Source: Clostridium gasigenes (GTDB taxonomy: Bacteria; Bacillota; Clostridia; Clostridiales; Clostridiaceae). From it: 64,000 bases of DNA. Numbering within the stretch: position 1 is the stretch's first letter; the number at the start of each line of letters is the position of its first letter. The notes beneath the pieces were generated by a model that saw only the letters and a list, made by a program, of their open reading frames with translations, was not told where the DNA came from and ran no database searches. Of this stretch, positions 39,312 to 48,634 are shown piece by piece. The stretch spans positions 70,468 through 134,467 of the forward strand of contig NZ_FNJM01000006.1 of assembly GCF_900104115.1 (NCBI RefSeq), given 5' to 3'. Both the position numbers and the translations under genes were made by a program.

Positions 39312-40565
39312 GTGTTGAAGAAAGAGTTTTATGTGGTAAATAGGAGTAATTCATTAAATAGAATTAAGGATAACTCAATAGTAATATTGTTTGCAGGTAA
39401 TGCACCAAAGAAAACGGCAGATGAAAAATATCCATTTACACCAAATAGAAACTTTTATTACTTAACTGGAGTGAATGAAGAAAATCATATTCTATTAATG
39501 AGCAAAATGAATGGAGAGATTAAAACAAGATTATTTATTAACGAAGTAGATCCAATAAGAGAAAAATGGGAAGGTAAAAGATTAAGAGAGAAAGAGGCTT
39601 TAGATATATCAGGGGTAGATAACATAGATTACTTATGTAATTTTAATTCTTTTATAAATAAGCTAATTTCATCAGTTGAGGATTTAAATATATATTTAGA
39701 TTTAGAAAAGAATAGTTATGAAGTTAAAGAAACTTTATCTGAAAATTTTGCTAAAGATATAAAAAATAAATATCCTCAAGTGTGCTTTAAAAATATTTTT
39801 AAAATAATTGGAGAACTTAGATTAGTTAAGACCAAAGAAGAGGTAGAAGAAATTAAAAAGGCTATCGATATTACTATAGATGGGGTAGAACTTCTAATGA
39901 AAAAATCAGAGGTAGGAATGAAAGAATGTGAGTTAGAAGCATATTTTGATTTTTTATGTAAAAGCCGTGGAGTAAAGGATTTTGCTTTTAAAACAATAGC
40001 GGCTGCAGGAAAAAATGCAACAATTCTTCATTATGTAGATAATAATTCGGAAATGAAAAATGGAGATTTAATTTTGTTTGATTTAGGAGCACAGTTCAAT
40101 TATTATAATGGGGATATATCAAGAACATTCCCTATAAACGGGAAGTTTACGGATCGACAAAAAGATGTTTATAATGCTGTTTTAAGAGTTAATGAAAAAG
40201 TAATTAAGGCTATGAAACCTGGTATTAACTTTTTAGAGTTAAACAAACAAGCAAAAGAATGGATAGCAAAAGAATGTATTAGCCTTGGATTAATTACAAA
40301 TAAAGAAGATGTTTCTAAATATTATTATCATAGTATAGGACATAGTTTAGGGATGGATACACATGATACGGATATGCCAAATAGAGATACAAATTTTCTG
40401 GCAGGAATGATTTATACAGTTGAGCCTGGGATTTATATAGAAGAAGAGGGAATTGGGATAAGAATAGAAGATGATATTTTAATAACAGAAGATGGCAGAG
40501 AAAATCTAACAGTAAAGATGATTAAGACAGTGGATGAGATAGAAAAATTTATGTTGAAAAAATAG
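39312..40565 (+). CDS. Xaa-Pro aminopeptidase-like M24 metallopeptidase
   Basis: About 417 residues. An aminopeptidase P N-terminal domain (FAGNAPKKTADEKYPFTPNRN) precedes a pita-bread M24 domain. Metal ligands: Asp pair in LILFDLGAQFNYYNGDISRTF, His in YYHSIGHSLGMDTHD, Glu in VEPGIYIEEEGIGIRIEDD. It removes N-terminal residues before proline. GTG 39312 is seven bases after AAGGA, while GTG 39306 and TTG 39315 are also possible. The product differs from the 588-residue M24 protein nearby. Confidence 0.9.
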   Translation: MLKKEFYVVNRSNSLNRIKDNSIVILFAGNAPKKTADEKYPFTPNRNFYYLTGVNEENHILLMSKMNGEIKTRLFINEVDPIREKWEGKRLREKEALDISGVDNIDYLCNFNSFINKLISSVEDLNIYLDLEKNSYEVKETLSENFAKDIKNKYPQVCFKNIFKIIGELRLVKTKEEVEEIKKAIDITIDGVELLMKKSEVGMKECELEAYFDFLCKSRGVKDFAFKTIAAAGKNATILHYVDNNSEMKNGDLILFDLGAQFNYYNGDISRTFPINGKFTDRQKDVYNAVLRVNEKVIKAMKPGINFLELNKQAKEWIAKECISLGLITNKEDVSKYYYHSIGHSLGMDTHDTDMPNRDTNFLAGMIYTVEPGIYIEEEGIGIRIEDDILITEDGRENLTVKMIKTVDEIEKFMLKK

Positions 40566-40641
40566 AGTGATGTTGTATAAATAGGATTATAAGAAGTTCT
40601 AGGCCTAAGGTAAAAGTCTAAATAATATTTTTAATAGAATT

Positions 40642-40684
40642 TACCTAAAAGACACTGAAGTTTAATTTCAGTGTCTTTTAGGTA
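40642..40684. terminator. Hairpin between convergent M24 peptidase and DUF5680 genes
   Basis: An 18-bp perfect stem TACCTAAAAGACACTGAA with its complement. T tails are weak on both strands; it probably ends both transcripts. Confidence 0.7.
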
Positions 40685-40695
40685 GTTAAAAAAAT

Positions 40696-41151
40696 TTATT
40701 TCAAAAGACCTCCATGAAAATTCAATTTAAATACTTCTTGACCATTATGTTTAACAGTTTCGTTGCCGTTAAAGAATTTTATATCACCATTCCATTTACA
40801 TTCATATGTGAAATTATCTTTTTCAAATTTCTCTGGACCTCTAAATGGTGAATCTTCATTAACGTTTTGAAGTGCTTCTTTTAAAAATCTAGAGAACCCA
40901 TGAGGGGAATCTTCAACTAGAAGCCTGCCATTATAATTCATGCCCCAAAAAACCTTTTCATTTTGCCAAATAATTTCTTCACCAATAAACTCTTTATTAC
41001 CAAGATAACTATCTAAATAATAATAATCATACATTTTAAAAGCATAATCATTAGAATTTGGCCTTGAGGATTTTTCTTTTTTTCCTCCAGAACAATAAGT
41101 GTTCTGTTTTGCTTTTACTAAAAAATTAGTAAATTTTGATAAATTAATCAC
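40696..41151 (-). CDS. DUF5680-type protein
   Basis: A 151-residue cytosolic protein. The pattern FLVKAKQNTYCSGG, SSRPNSNDY, YLDSYLGNKEFIGEE, VFWGMNYNGRL, FRGPEKF and a C-terminal NFHGG matches the DUF5680 family, often found as a single-domain protein or with an HTH. No DNA-binding part here. Function unknown. ATG behind GGAGGGTG. Confidence 0.78.
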   Translation of the reverse strand: MINLSKFTNFLVKAKQNTYCSGGKKEKSSRPNSNDYAFKMYDYYYLDSYLGNKEFIGEEIIWQNEKVFWGMNYNGRLLVEDSPHGFSRFLKEALQNVNEDSPFRGPEKFEKDNFTYECKWNGDIKFFNGNETVKHNGQEVFKLNFHGGLLK

Positions 41152-41303
41152 ACTAACACCCTCCTTTATTACCCATAATTAAGATTATATAGAAAAATAT
41201 AAAATTTATCAATACAATATTCAGAAAATAAAGTAAATTTAGAATAAACAATTAATGTGGTAAAATATAATCATCAAATTATTAAAAATAAGGAGAATAG
41301 ATA

Positions 41304-43070
41304 ATGAATAATATTATAAAATTAAGAGAAACAATGGATAAAAACAAGATAAATCATTACATAATACCAAGTAGTGATCCACATCAAAGTGAGTATGTCG
41401 CGGATTATTATAAGGGAAGGGCTCATATATCTGGGTTTACAGGTTCAGCTGGAACATTATTAGTTTCAAAAGAAACAGCAAGGTTATGGACAGATGGAAG
41501 ATATTTTATTCAAGCTAATAATGAATTAAAAGATAGTGGAATAGATTTAATGAAAATGAGAATTCCTGGAGTTTTAACACTTGATCAGTGGGTGAATGAA
41601 AATATAAAATCAGGTGAGGTTCTAGGTTTTGATGGAAGAGTAATTTCAGCTAATCAATATAAAGATTTATTGAAAATATCAGAAGAAAACAACTTCAAAA
41701 TAGAAATTAGCAAGGATTTATTAGAAGAGTGTTGGGATAATAGACCAACGTTATCTAAGGAAGAGATATTTACTCATGAAGTTAAATTTGCAGGTAAAAG
41801 CTCTAGTGAAAAGATAAATGAAGTAAGATGTGAAATGACTAAAGATGAAGTAAAGAATTATATTATAACTTCATTAGATGATATTGCATGGTTATTTAAT
41901 ATTAGAGGAAATGATATTAGTTTTAATCCTGTAGCGCTTACGTATGCTTTAATTACAGATGAAAAGGCTACGCTATATATTGATATGGACAAAGTGGATG
42001 ATGAAACATTAAAAATACTTAATAATGAAGGTATAGAAGTTTCTGATTATAAAAATATAGAAAATGCAGTTGAAAATATAAAGGAATCTGTATGTATAGA
42101 CCCACAAAAGGTAAATGCAAAGTTATATTCGCTTATAAATAAAGAAGTTAAAATAATAGAAAAATTAAATATAACAACTACATTAAAAGCTATAAAAAAT
42201 CAGGTTGAAATAGCAAATACAGAAAACAGCCAAGTTAGAGATGGCGTTGCTATGGTGAAGTTTATTAAATGGCTTAAAGAAAATGTAGGTAAAGAAGAAG
42301 TTTCTGAAATGTCAGCAAGTGATGAGCTTCTTGGGTTTAGAGCAGAGGGGCAAAACTTTAAAGGGGCAAGTTTTGGGACAATAGCAGGTTATAAAGAGCA
42401 CGCAGCCATGATGCATTACTCTGCAACAGAAGAAAGTGATTATAAGCTAAAACCAGAAGGGATGCTACTAGTTGATTCTGGTGGTCAATATTATGATGGA
42501 ACAACTGATATAACAAGAACTTTTGTACTTGGAAATTTAACAGAAGAAGAAAAAAGAGATTTCACCCTTGTTTTAAAAGGACATATTGCTTTATCAACAG
42601 CTAAATTCTTAAAAGGTACAACTGGGATGAATTTAGATATATTAGCAAGAAGACCATTGTGGCAATATGGAATGGATTATAAATGTGGAACAGGTCATGG
42701 TGTAGGTTATTTTCTAAATGTTCATGAAGGGCCACAGGGGTTTAGACAAGAAGGAAACACAACAGTGTTAGAACCTGGAATGATAATAACAAATGAACCA
42801 GGAGTATATAAAGAAGGCAAACATGGTATAAGGATAGAAAATACATTGCTAGTAGTTAAAGATATAATAAGTGAAGAATTTGGAGAATTTTATAAATTCC
42901 AAACAATATCATATTGTCCTATAGATTTAAATGGAGTAGTAGTAAAAATGTTATCAGTTGAAGAAAAAGAATGGTTAAATAATTATCATGAAACAGTATT
43001 TAATAAATTAAGTCCATTTTTAAACAAAGAAGAAGTTAATTTATTAAAAGAAGAAACAAGAAATATATAA
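41304..43070 (+). CDS. pepP: Xaa-Pro aminopeptidase (three-domain aminopeptidase P)
   Basis: 588 residues, the large cytosolic aminopeptidase P form with two creatinase-like N-terminal domains and an M24 catalytic domain. Key parts: ITFTGSAGTLLVS-like ISGFTGSAGTLLV, LWTDGRYFIQA, metal ligands in LLVDSGGQYYDGTTDITRT, GTGHGVGYFLNVHEGP and TNEPGVYKEGKHGIRIEN. It cleaves Xaa-Pro peptide ends. ATG behind AAGGAG. Single-gene unit closed by a terminator. Confidence 0.93.
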   Translation: MNNIIKLRETMDKNKINHYIIPSSDPHQSEYVADYYKGRAHISGFTGSAGTLLVSKETARLWTDGRYFIQANNELKDSGIDLMKMRIPGVLTLDQWVNENIKSGEVLGFDGRVISANQYKDLLKISEENNFKIEISKDLLEECWDNRPTLSKEEIFTHEVKFAGKSSSEKINEVRCEMTKDEVKNYIITSLDDIAWLFNIRGNDISFNPVALTYALITDEKATLYIDMDKVDDETLKILNNEGIEVSDYKNIENAVENIKESVCIDPQKVNAKLYSLINKEVKIIEKLNITTTLKAIKNQVEIANTENSQVRDGVAMVKFIKWLKENVGKEEVSEMSASDELLGFRAEGQNFKGASFGTIAGYKEHAAMMHYSATEESDYKLKPEGMLLVDSGGQYYDGTTDITRTFVLGNLTEEEKRDFTLVLKGHIALSTAKFLKGTTGMNLDILARRPLWQYGMDYKCGTGHGVGYFLNVHEGPQGFRQEGNTTVLEPGMIITNEPGVYKEGKHGIRIENTLLVVKDIISEEFGEFYKFQTISYCPIDLNGVVVKMLSVEEKEWLNNYHETVFNKLSPFLNKEEVNLLKEETRNI

Positions 43071-43076
43071 ATAAAA

Positions 43077-43114
43077 AAGAAGTTATCCTAAAATTATAGG
43101 ATAACTTCTTTTTA
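43077..43114. terminator. Bidirectional terminator between pepP and FUSC-like gene
   Basis: AAGAAGTTATCCTA pairs with TAGGATAACTTCTT, with T's on both sides in the convergent gap. Confidence 0.9.
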
Positions 43115-43118
43115 TAAG

Positions 43119-43640
43119 TTAATTAGTCTTTTCTTTTGGGGGAGTAATATATTTATTTACTAATATTGAAATAAGAATTCCAAACAGCGTTTGAACAATC
43201 CTATCTACTGCATAGTAAACTGGTTCTTCGTAAGCATGAGCAGTTGTTACTGCTAAAAATACAATACATGATACATTTATAGCACCTGGTTGATTTAGTA
43301 AATTACAGCAATATATAACTACTATTATTCCAAGGGAAATTATTATATAAATTAATAGCTTGGATAGCATAGTAGTAGGAACGGTAGAGCTTATAAGTCT
43401 GCAAAATAGCAGGAAAATAACACCTATAAAACCACCAAGTATAGTTCCGCCGCCTCTATGAATACCAGTTTTAACTGAATTAGCTACGGTGTCTTGTAGA
43501 CATATAACAGCAGTTAAACAAGCAAAGAAAGGAATCTCTGGGAATATAACTAAACATAAGAATACTGAAATTGCAGATTTTATAGTTCTAAGTCCTACTT
43601 TAGGAAAGGTAAGTTTTGAAATTTCTTTAGAATTTATCAA
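43119..43640 (-). CDS. Half-size FUSC/aromatic acid exporter-like membrane protein (second copy)
   Basis: 173 residues, about four membrane helices, matching the N-terminal membrane half of the aromatic acid exporter/FUSC family (GLRTIKSAISVFLCLVIFPE, AVICLQDTVANSVKTGIHRG, GGTILGGFIGVIFL). The cytoplasmic half is absent. TTG start eight bases after AGGAGG. It lies 42 bases after its paralogue and is probably in the same operon; the two may form one transporter. Substrate unknown. Confidence 0.82.
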   Translation of the reverse strand: MINSKEISKLTFPKVGLRTIKSAISVFLCLVIFPEIPFFACLTAVICLQDTVANSVKTGIHRGGGTILGGFIGVIFLLFCRLISSTVPTTMLSKLLIYIIISLGIIVVIYCCNLLNQPGAINVSCIVFLAVTTAHAYEEPVYYAVDRIVQTLFGILISILVNKYITPPKEKTN

Positions 43641-43682
43641 TAGTAAAGCCTCCTGATGAATAAAATGTACTAATTGTAATAT

Positions 43683-44159
43683 TTAATCTTGTTCTTTTGG
43701 GGGTTTGATATATTTATTTACTAGAATTGAAACCGTGATTCCAAATATTGTTTCTATTGTTCTTTTAGATGCGTAAATAAAAGGGTTACTAGTTGCAGGT
43801 GCTATCATAATAGCTATTAATACTAAAGATGACATTGCAGAAGCTGCTGGTCTCTTTAGTAGATTACATAAATAAATAGCAATAACAACTCCTATACTTG
43901 TAATATATGGAGTGAAGGTTTCCGCCTGTAGCCATCTAGTTAAATAAAGAAATATAAGCCCAAGTAGACCACCTAATAATGTTCCTACTACCCTATTTGT
44001 TGCTATTTTTAGTGAATGTTCAACTGTATCCTGCATACACATTATAGATGCTATTGCAGCAAAAAAAGGGTCTTTTGAAAAAAGAATTAAGCATATACAT
44101 ACAGAAATGGCTGTTTTTATATTTCTTAAACCTATTCGCGGTAACTTAAAGTCACTCAT
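43683..44159 (-). CDS. Half-size FUSC/aromatic acid exporter-like membrane protein (first copy)
   Basis: 158 residues, paralogous to the following gene: GLRNIKTAISVCICLILFSK, ASIMCMQDTVEHSLKIATNR, GTLLGGLLGLIFLYL and a shared C-terminal ILVNKYIKPPKEQ. About four membrane helices. ATG behind GGGAGTG. The tandem duplication is clear from the near-identical ends of both proteins. Confidence 0.82.
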   Translation of the reverse strand: MSDFKLPRIGLRNIKTAISVCICLILFSKDPFFAAIASIMCMQDTVEHSLKIATNRVVGTLLGGLLGLIFLYLTRWLQAETFTPYITSIGVVIAIYLCNLLKRPAASAMSSLVLIAIMIAPATSNPFIYASKRTIETIFGITVSILVNKYIKPPKEQD

Positions 44160-44340
44160 AACAAATCACTCCCAATGATATATATCTATTATAACATCTA
44201 TTATAACATATATTATTGGGGATACTAATTACAAAGATAAGAATTAGTATGAAGATAGGAATTGTAATTGTTTAAGGAAGCTGAAAGAAAAGTTAAAATG
44301 ATAAGGAATAAATAAAAATTGAAAATTATATTAAAAAAAT

Positions 44341-44369
44341 TTGACAGTAATTTTATTATATAATATCAT
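44341..44369 (+). promoter_or_regulatory. Promoter of metG T-box transcript
   Basis: TTGACA (44341-44346) and TATCAT (44364-44369) are 17 bases apart. The 180 bases upstream, back to the FUSC-like gene, hold nothing else I can support. Confidence 0.65.
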
Positions 44370-44394
44370 TATATTAAAATAATAAAAGCATTGA

Positions 44395-44657
44395 AGAGAA
44401 GAGTAATGAAGGAGAAAGTCAAAAGAGAGCTAGAAATGGTGAAAGCTAGCGTCGATAAGCTTCATGAAGATGGTCTCCGAGCATATCCTTTGAACTATGA
44501 ATCAAAGTTAGAAGGATACGGTAACAACCGTTATATTGCATGGTGATAATTCACCTGATAAGATATTTATTGTGAAATAAATATAAAGTAGAGTGGTAAC
44601 ACGTATAATACGTCTCTATATGGGTATAAAAACCTATATAGGGGCTTTTTTTATTAA
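44395..44657 (+). promoter_or_regulatory. T-box riboswitch controlling metG (specifier AUG)
   Basis: Stem I begins near GAAGAGAAGAGTAATG and holds AGAGAGC. The specifier context GAAGATGGTC places ATG at 44470-44472, equal in setting to ATC in the ileS leader. The T-box reads AGAGTGGTAACACG (44590-44603). The terminator CTATATGGGT ... ACCTATATAG is followed by seven T. It responds to uncharged tRNA-Met. Confidence 0.9.
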
Positions 44658-44687
44658 ATATAGTTAAACTAAGGGAGGAAAAAAATA

Positions 44688-46640
44688 ATGTGTAAAAAAC
44701 CATATTATATAACTACACCTATTTATTATCCATCAACAAAACTTCATATAGGTAATACATATACAACCGTAGCAGCAGATGCTATTTCAAGATTTAAAAG
44801 ATTGACAGGATATGATGTAATGTTTTTAACAGGAACTGATGAGCATGGTCAAAAAATCCAAAGAATAGCAGAAGAAAAAGGAATTACGCCAATAGAACAT
44901 ACTAACGAAGTAGTTGCTGGAATTAAAGATCTTTGGAGCATGATGAATATTAGCTATGATAAGTTTATAAGAACAACAGATGAGTGTCATATAAAGGCTG
45001 TTCAAGATATATTCAAAAAATTACATGACAAGGGAGATATATATAAATCTTCATATGAAGGATTATACTGTACTCCATGTGAATCTTTTTGGACAGAAAC
45101 TCAATTAGTAAATGGTAACTGCCCTGATTGCAATAGAGCAGTAGAAAAATCAAAAGAAGAAGCTTATTTTTTCAAGATGAGTAACTATGCAGATAGATTA
45201 ATGGAATATATAGAAGCAAACCCAGAATTTATTCAACCAGAATCAAGAAAAAATGAAATGGTTAATAACTTCTTAAAACCAGGGCTTCAAGATCTTTGCG
45301 TTTCAAGAACTAGCTTTGACTGGGGAGTTCCTGTAACATTTGACAAAGGTCATGTTGTTTATGTTTGGATAGATGCACTTTCAAATTATATAACTGCTTT
45401 AGGATATGGCAGTGAAAATCAAGAATTCTATGAAAAATATTGGCCCGCGGATGTACATTTAATAGGTAAGGATATCTTAAGATTCCATACTATTTATTGG
45501 CCGATAATGTTAATGGCTTTAGAATTACCATTACCAAAGCAAGTATTTGGACATGGATGGTTACTTGTTGATGGTGGTAAAATGTCAAAATCAAAAGGTA
45601 ATGTAGTTGATCCAGTTGTTTTAATAAATAAATTTGGTGTTGATGCAGTAAGATATTACTTATTAAGAGAAATACCATTTGGTTCAGATGGATTATTCAA
45701 CAATGAGATATTTATAAAGAAAATAAACTCAGATCTTTGTAACGATTTAGGTAACCTTTTATCAAGAACAGTCGCAATGATTGAAAAATACTTTGATGGA
45801 GTAATACCAGCACCAATAGAAAAAGGTGACTTTGATAATGAGTTAATAAACTTGGCTTTAGAAGCACCAAAGAAAGTTTCAAAGGCTATAGATGAATTAA
45901 GAATTCCTGACGCTTTAGAAAGTATATTTGAACTTATAGGAAGAGCTAACAAGTATATTGATGAAACAACTCCTTGGATACTAGCGAAAGATGAAGAAAA
46001 GAAAGATAGACTTGGAACTGTGTTATATAACTTAGCTGAAAGTTTACGATTTGCTTCAGTAATGTTATCGTCATTTTTACCAGAAACAAGCGAAAAGATA
46101 AATGTTCAATTAGCAGTAAAAGCTATTGATTGGGATTCTTTAGCAGGGTTTGATGGAACAGCTCCAGGAACTGCTGTTAAAAAGGGCGAAAGCTTATTCC
46201 CAAGAATAGATGTTGATGCAAAGCTTAAGGAATTAGAAGAAATTAGAGAAGCACAACTTGCAGAAAACAAGAAAAATGAAAAAAATGAAAAGGTAGAAAT
46301 AATACCTATAAAAGAAGAAATTACAATAGATGATTTTGATAAAATAGATTTAAGAGTAGTAAAAGTAATAGCTTGTGAACCAATGAAGAAAGCTAAGAAA
46401 TTATTTAAGCTTAAAGTAGATATAAATGGTGAAGAAAGACAGGTAGTTTCAGGAATAGCGCAATACTACAAGCCAGAAGATTTAGTTGGTAAATATGTAG
46501 TTTTAGTTGCTAACTTAAAACCAGTTACACTAAGAGGTGAATTATCACAAGGAATGATCTTAGCAGCAGCTACAGATGATGATAGTTTATTACAAGTTAT
46601 AAACCCTGGTAAATTACCAACAGGAAGCCAAGTAAGATAA
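44688..46640 (+). CDS. metG: Methionyl-tRNA synthetase with C-terminal tRNA-binding domain
   Basis: Main MetRS, 650 residues. HIGH-type KLHIGNTYTT, GTDEHGQKI, a single zinc knuckle (CTPCESF and CPDC), and intact KMSKS in [14 protein letters not shown]. Residues about 545-650 are the EMAP/Trbp111-like tRNA-binding domain (IDDFDKIDLRVVKVIACEPM). This is the B. subtilis-like form. It follows the T-box leader and starts the metG-tatD-yabE-rnmV-ksgA block. Confidence 0.96.
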   Translation: MCKKPYYITTPIYYPSTKLHIGNTYTTVAADAISRFKRLTGYDVMFLTGTDEHGQKIQRIAEEKGITPIEHTNEVVAGIKDLWSMMNISYDKFIRTTDECHIKAVQDIFKKLHDKGDIYKSSYEGLYCTPCESFWTETQLVNGNCPDCNRAVEKSKEEAYFFKMSNYADRLMEYIEANPEFIQPESRKNEMVNNFLKPGLQDLCVSRTSFDWGVPVTFDKGHVVYVWIDALSNYITALGYGSENQEFYEKYWPADVHLIGKDILRFHTIYWPIMLMALELPLPKQVFGHGWLLVDGGKMSKSKGNVVDPVVLINKFGVDAVRYYLLREIPFGSDGLFNNEIFIKKINSDLCNDLGNLLSRTVAMIEKYFDGVIPAPIEKGDFDNELINLALEAPKKVSKAIDELRIPDALESIFELIGRANKYIDETTPWILAKDEEKKDRLGTVLYNLAESLRFASVMLSSFLPETSEKINVQLAVKAIDWDSLAGFDGTAPGTAVKKGESLFPRIDVDAKLKELEEIREAQLAENKKNEKNEKVEIIPIKEEITIDDFDKIDLRVVKVIACEPMKKAKKLFKLKVDINGEERQVVSGIAQYYKPEDLVGKYVVLVANLKPVTLRGELSQGMILAAATDDDSLLQVINPGKLPTGSQVR

Positions 46641-46649
46641 TAACAATAA

Positions 46650-46686
46650 GGATAAAAACTCCATCAAATTGATGGAGTTTTTATCC
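46650..46686 (+). terminator. Terminator between metG and the MetRS-like gene
   Basis: An 18-bp perfect stem GGATAAAAACTCCATCAA with its complement; the T run lies inside the right arm (GAGTTTTTATCC). Confidence 0.8.
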
Positions 46687-46739
46687 ATAATCAATTATTT
46701 AGTATGAATTAACAATTGAAAATTAGGGGGGCTATATAT

Positions 46740-48368
46740 ATGAAGATTATAGTTGGTAATGCTTGGCCTTATGCAAATGGGCCTTTGCATTTAGGAAGAA
46801 TAGCGGTTTTATTACCAGGGGACATAATAGCAAGATATCATAGACTTATGGGAGATGAAGTAATTTTCTTATCAGGAACAGATTGTCATGGAACTCCTGT
46901 AACAATGAAGGCAAAGGAAGATGGGATAACACCTTTAGAAGCAACTATAAAGTATCACAATGAATTTGAAAAGTGCTTTAAATCTTTAGGATTTTCTTTT
47001 GATATTTTTGCTAAAACAAGTTCCAAGTATCATAAGGATAGAGTTAGTGAGTTTATCTTAGAGTTATATAATAAAGAATATATTTACGAGAAGAAAGTAA
47101 AGCAAACTTATTGTGAAACTTGTAATGAATTTTTATTAGATAGATATATAGAAGGTAAATGTCCACGTTGCGGAGGATATGCAACTGGAGATCAATGCGA
47201 AATCTGTTCTGAAATTATAGAAGCTGATGAATTACTCGAGAAGAAATGCAAAACTTGCAAATCAGAACCTAAAGATAAAGAAACAAATCATTTATTTTTC
47301 ACTTTATCTAAATTTGAAAAGGATGTTAAAAGATTAGCAATAGAGCAACAAGGTTGGAGAGATAATGCTCAAAAAATAGTAAATAGATATTTGGATGAAG
47401 GACTTAGAGACAGAGCTGTAACTAGAGATTTAAATTGGGGCGTTGATGTCCCTTTAGAAGGATATGAAGATAAAAAAATATTCGTTTGGATTGAAGCTGT
47501 TATGGGATACTTAACTGCTAGCATGGAATGTCTTCAAGAAAAAGAAGAAGATTTTAAAGAATATTGGCAAGGGGAAGATTCAAGAGTATATTTTGTTCAT
47601 GGAAAAGATAATATTCCATTTCATACAGTTATTTTTCCAGCAATATTGGTAGGATTAGATATAAAAAATCCAAACTTAAGAATAATATCAAGTGAATATT
47701 TGAAACTAGAAGGTAAAAGTTTTTCAGCAGTGAAAAATTGGGCTATATGGGCAGATTATATAGTAGAAAATTATAATGCGGATAGCGTTAGATACTATTT
47801 AGCTTTAAAATCCCCAGAAGTTCGCGATACCGATTTTACATGGAGAGATTTTATTAATACAATAAATACAGATTTGCTTTCGAGCTTTGGTAATTTTGTG
47901 AATAGAACATTAATATTTTCAAAGAAAAACTTAAATTCAAGAATTCCAAATGGAACTATGAATAAGAAATTACAAGATGAAATTTTAAATCTATATTTTG
48001 ATGTAGGTGATAAAATTGAAGAAGGTAAATTTAAAAGTGCATTAGAAGATATATTTTATCTTATTAAAAAGGGAAATAAAATATTTGATGACGAAAAACC
48101 TTGGATTTCAATAGAGAAAAATAGGAAACAATGTTGTCAAACAATATATACATGCATTCAAATAATAGTTAATTTAACAAACTTACTATATCCGTTTATG
48201 CCTTTCACTTGTGAAAAGATTGCAGAATTTTTAAAACTAGAAGAACCAATTTGGAGTTTTGTAGAAAAGAAAGAAGGATTAATTGGAGAAGTAGAAGTTT
48301 TATTTGAAAGAATAGATAAAAAGAAATCAATAGAAGAACTTAAAAGGTTAAAAGAGAAAAAATTCTAG
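46740..48368 (+). CDS. MetRS-like class I synthetase paralogue with altered catalytic signatures
   Basis: 542 residues with the fold of MetRS: PLHLGRIAVLLPGDIIARYH at residues 15-34, GTDCHGTPV, two zinc knuckles (CETC ... CPRC; CEIC ... CKTC) and the anticodon-binding helices (GNFVNRTLIF). It differs from a normal enzyme: HIGH is HLGR (17-20) and KMSKS is SFSAV (327-331), losing both lysines. No C-terminal tRNA-binding domain. It is of the double-knuckle (E. coli-like) lineage, unlike metG next door. ATG lies eight bases after AGGGGGG. It may be inactive on tRNA, regulatory, or modify another substrate; I cannot decide. Confidence 0.85.
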   Translation: MKIIVGNAWPYANGPLHLGRIAVLLPGDIIARYHRLMGDEVIFLSGTDCHGTPVTMKAKEDGITPLEATIKYHNEFEKCFKSLGFSFDIFAKTSSKYHKDRVSEFILELYNKEYIYEKKVKQTYCETCNEFLLDRYIEGKCPRCGGYATGDQCEICSEIIEADELLEKKCKTCKSEPKDKETNHLFFTLSKFEKDVKRLAIEQQGWRDNAQKIVNRYLDEGLRDRAVTRDLNWGVDVPLEGYEDKKIFVWIEAVMGYLTASMECLQEKEEDFKEYWQGEDSRVYFVHGKDNIPFHTVIFPAILVGLDIKNPNLRIISSEYLKLEGKSFSAVKNWAIWADYIVENYNADSVRYYLALKSPEVRDTDFTWRDFINTINTDLLSSFGNFVNRTLIFSKKNLNSRIPNGTMNKKLQDEILNLYFDVGDKIEEGKFKSALEDIFYLIKKGNKIFDDEKPWISIEKNRKQCCQTIYTCIQIIVNLTNLLYPFMPFTCEKIAEFLKLEEPIWSFVEKKEGLIGEVEVLFERIDKKKSIEELKRLKEKKF

Positions 48369-48377
48369 AAAAAAATA

Positions 48378-48419
48378 CCCTAGAGCTATATCATTTTGGG
48401 GGACGATTGAGCTCTAGGG
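48378..48419 (+). other. Hairpin downstream of the MetRS-like gene
   Basis: CCCTAGAGCT pairs with AGCTCTAGGG around a 22-base G-rich loop (TTTTGGGGGACG). No T run follows, so termination is uncertain; it could be a processing or structure element. Confidence 0.45.
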
Positions 48420-48634
48420 ATTATACAATTAAAATGTTTAGGGGTAAATAATAATGTTTTAACTACTCTACAAGTATAAATATAACTCAATTATATGTCA
48501 TTTAAGTGTCAAAAAAATTAAGAAAATATTACATAACTAAATAACCAGTGGTATGTTAAGAGGCTTAATTAATACCTTTTTTGTCTATAATATATAATAT
48601 GTAATATATTAATGTAAAAATAGGAGGAAAAAAC

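Noticed and set aside
44395-44657. Structured leader as a possible tRNA cluster
   Set aside because: No cloverleaf or CCA end; T-box, specifier and terminator explain the structure.
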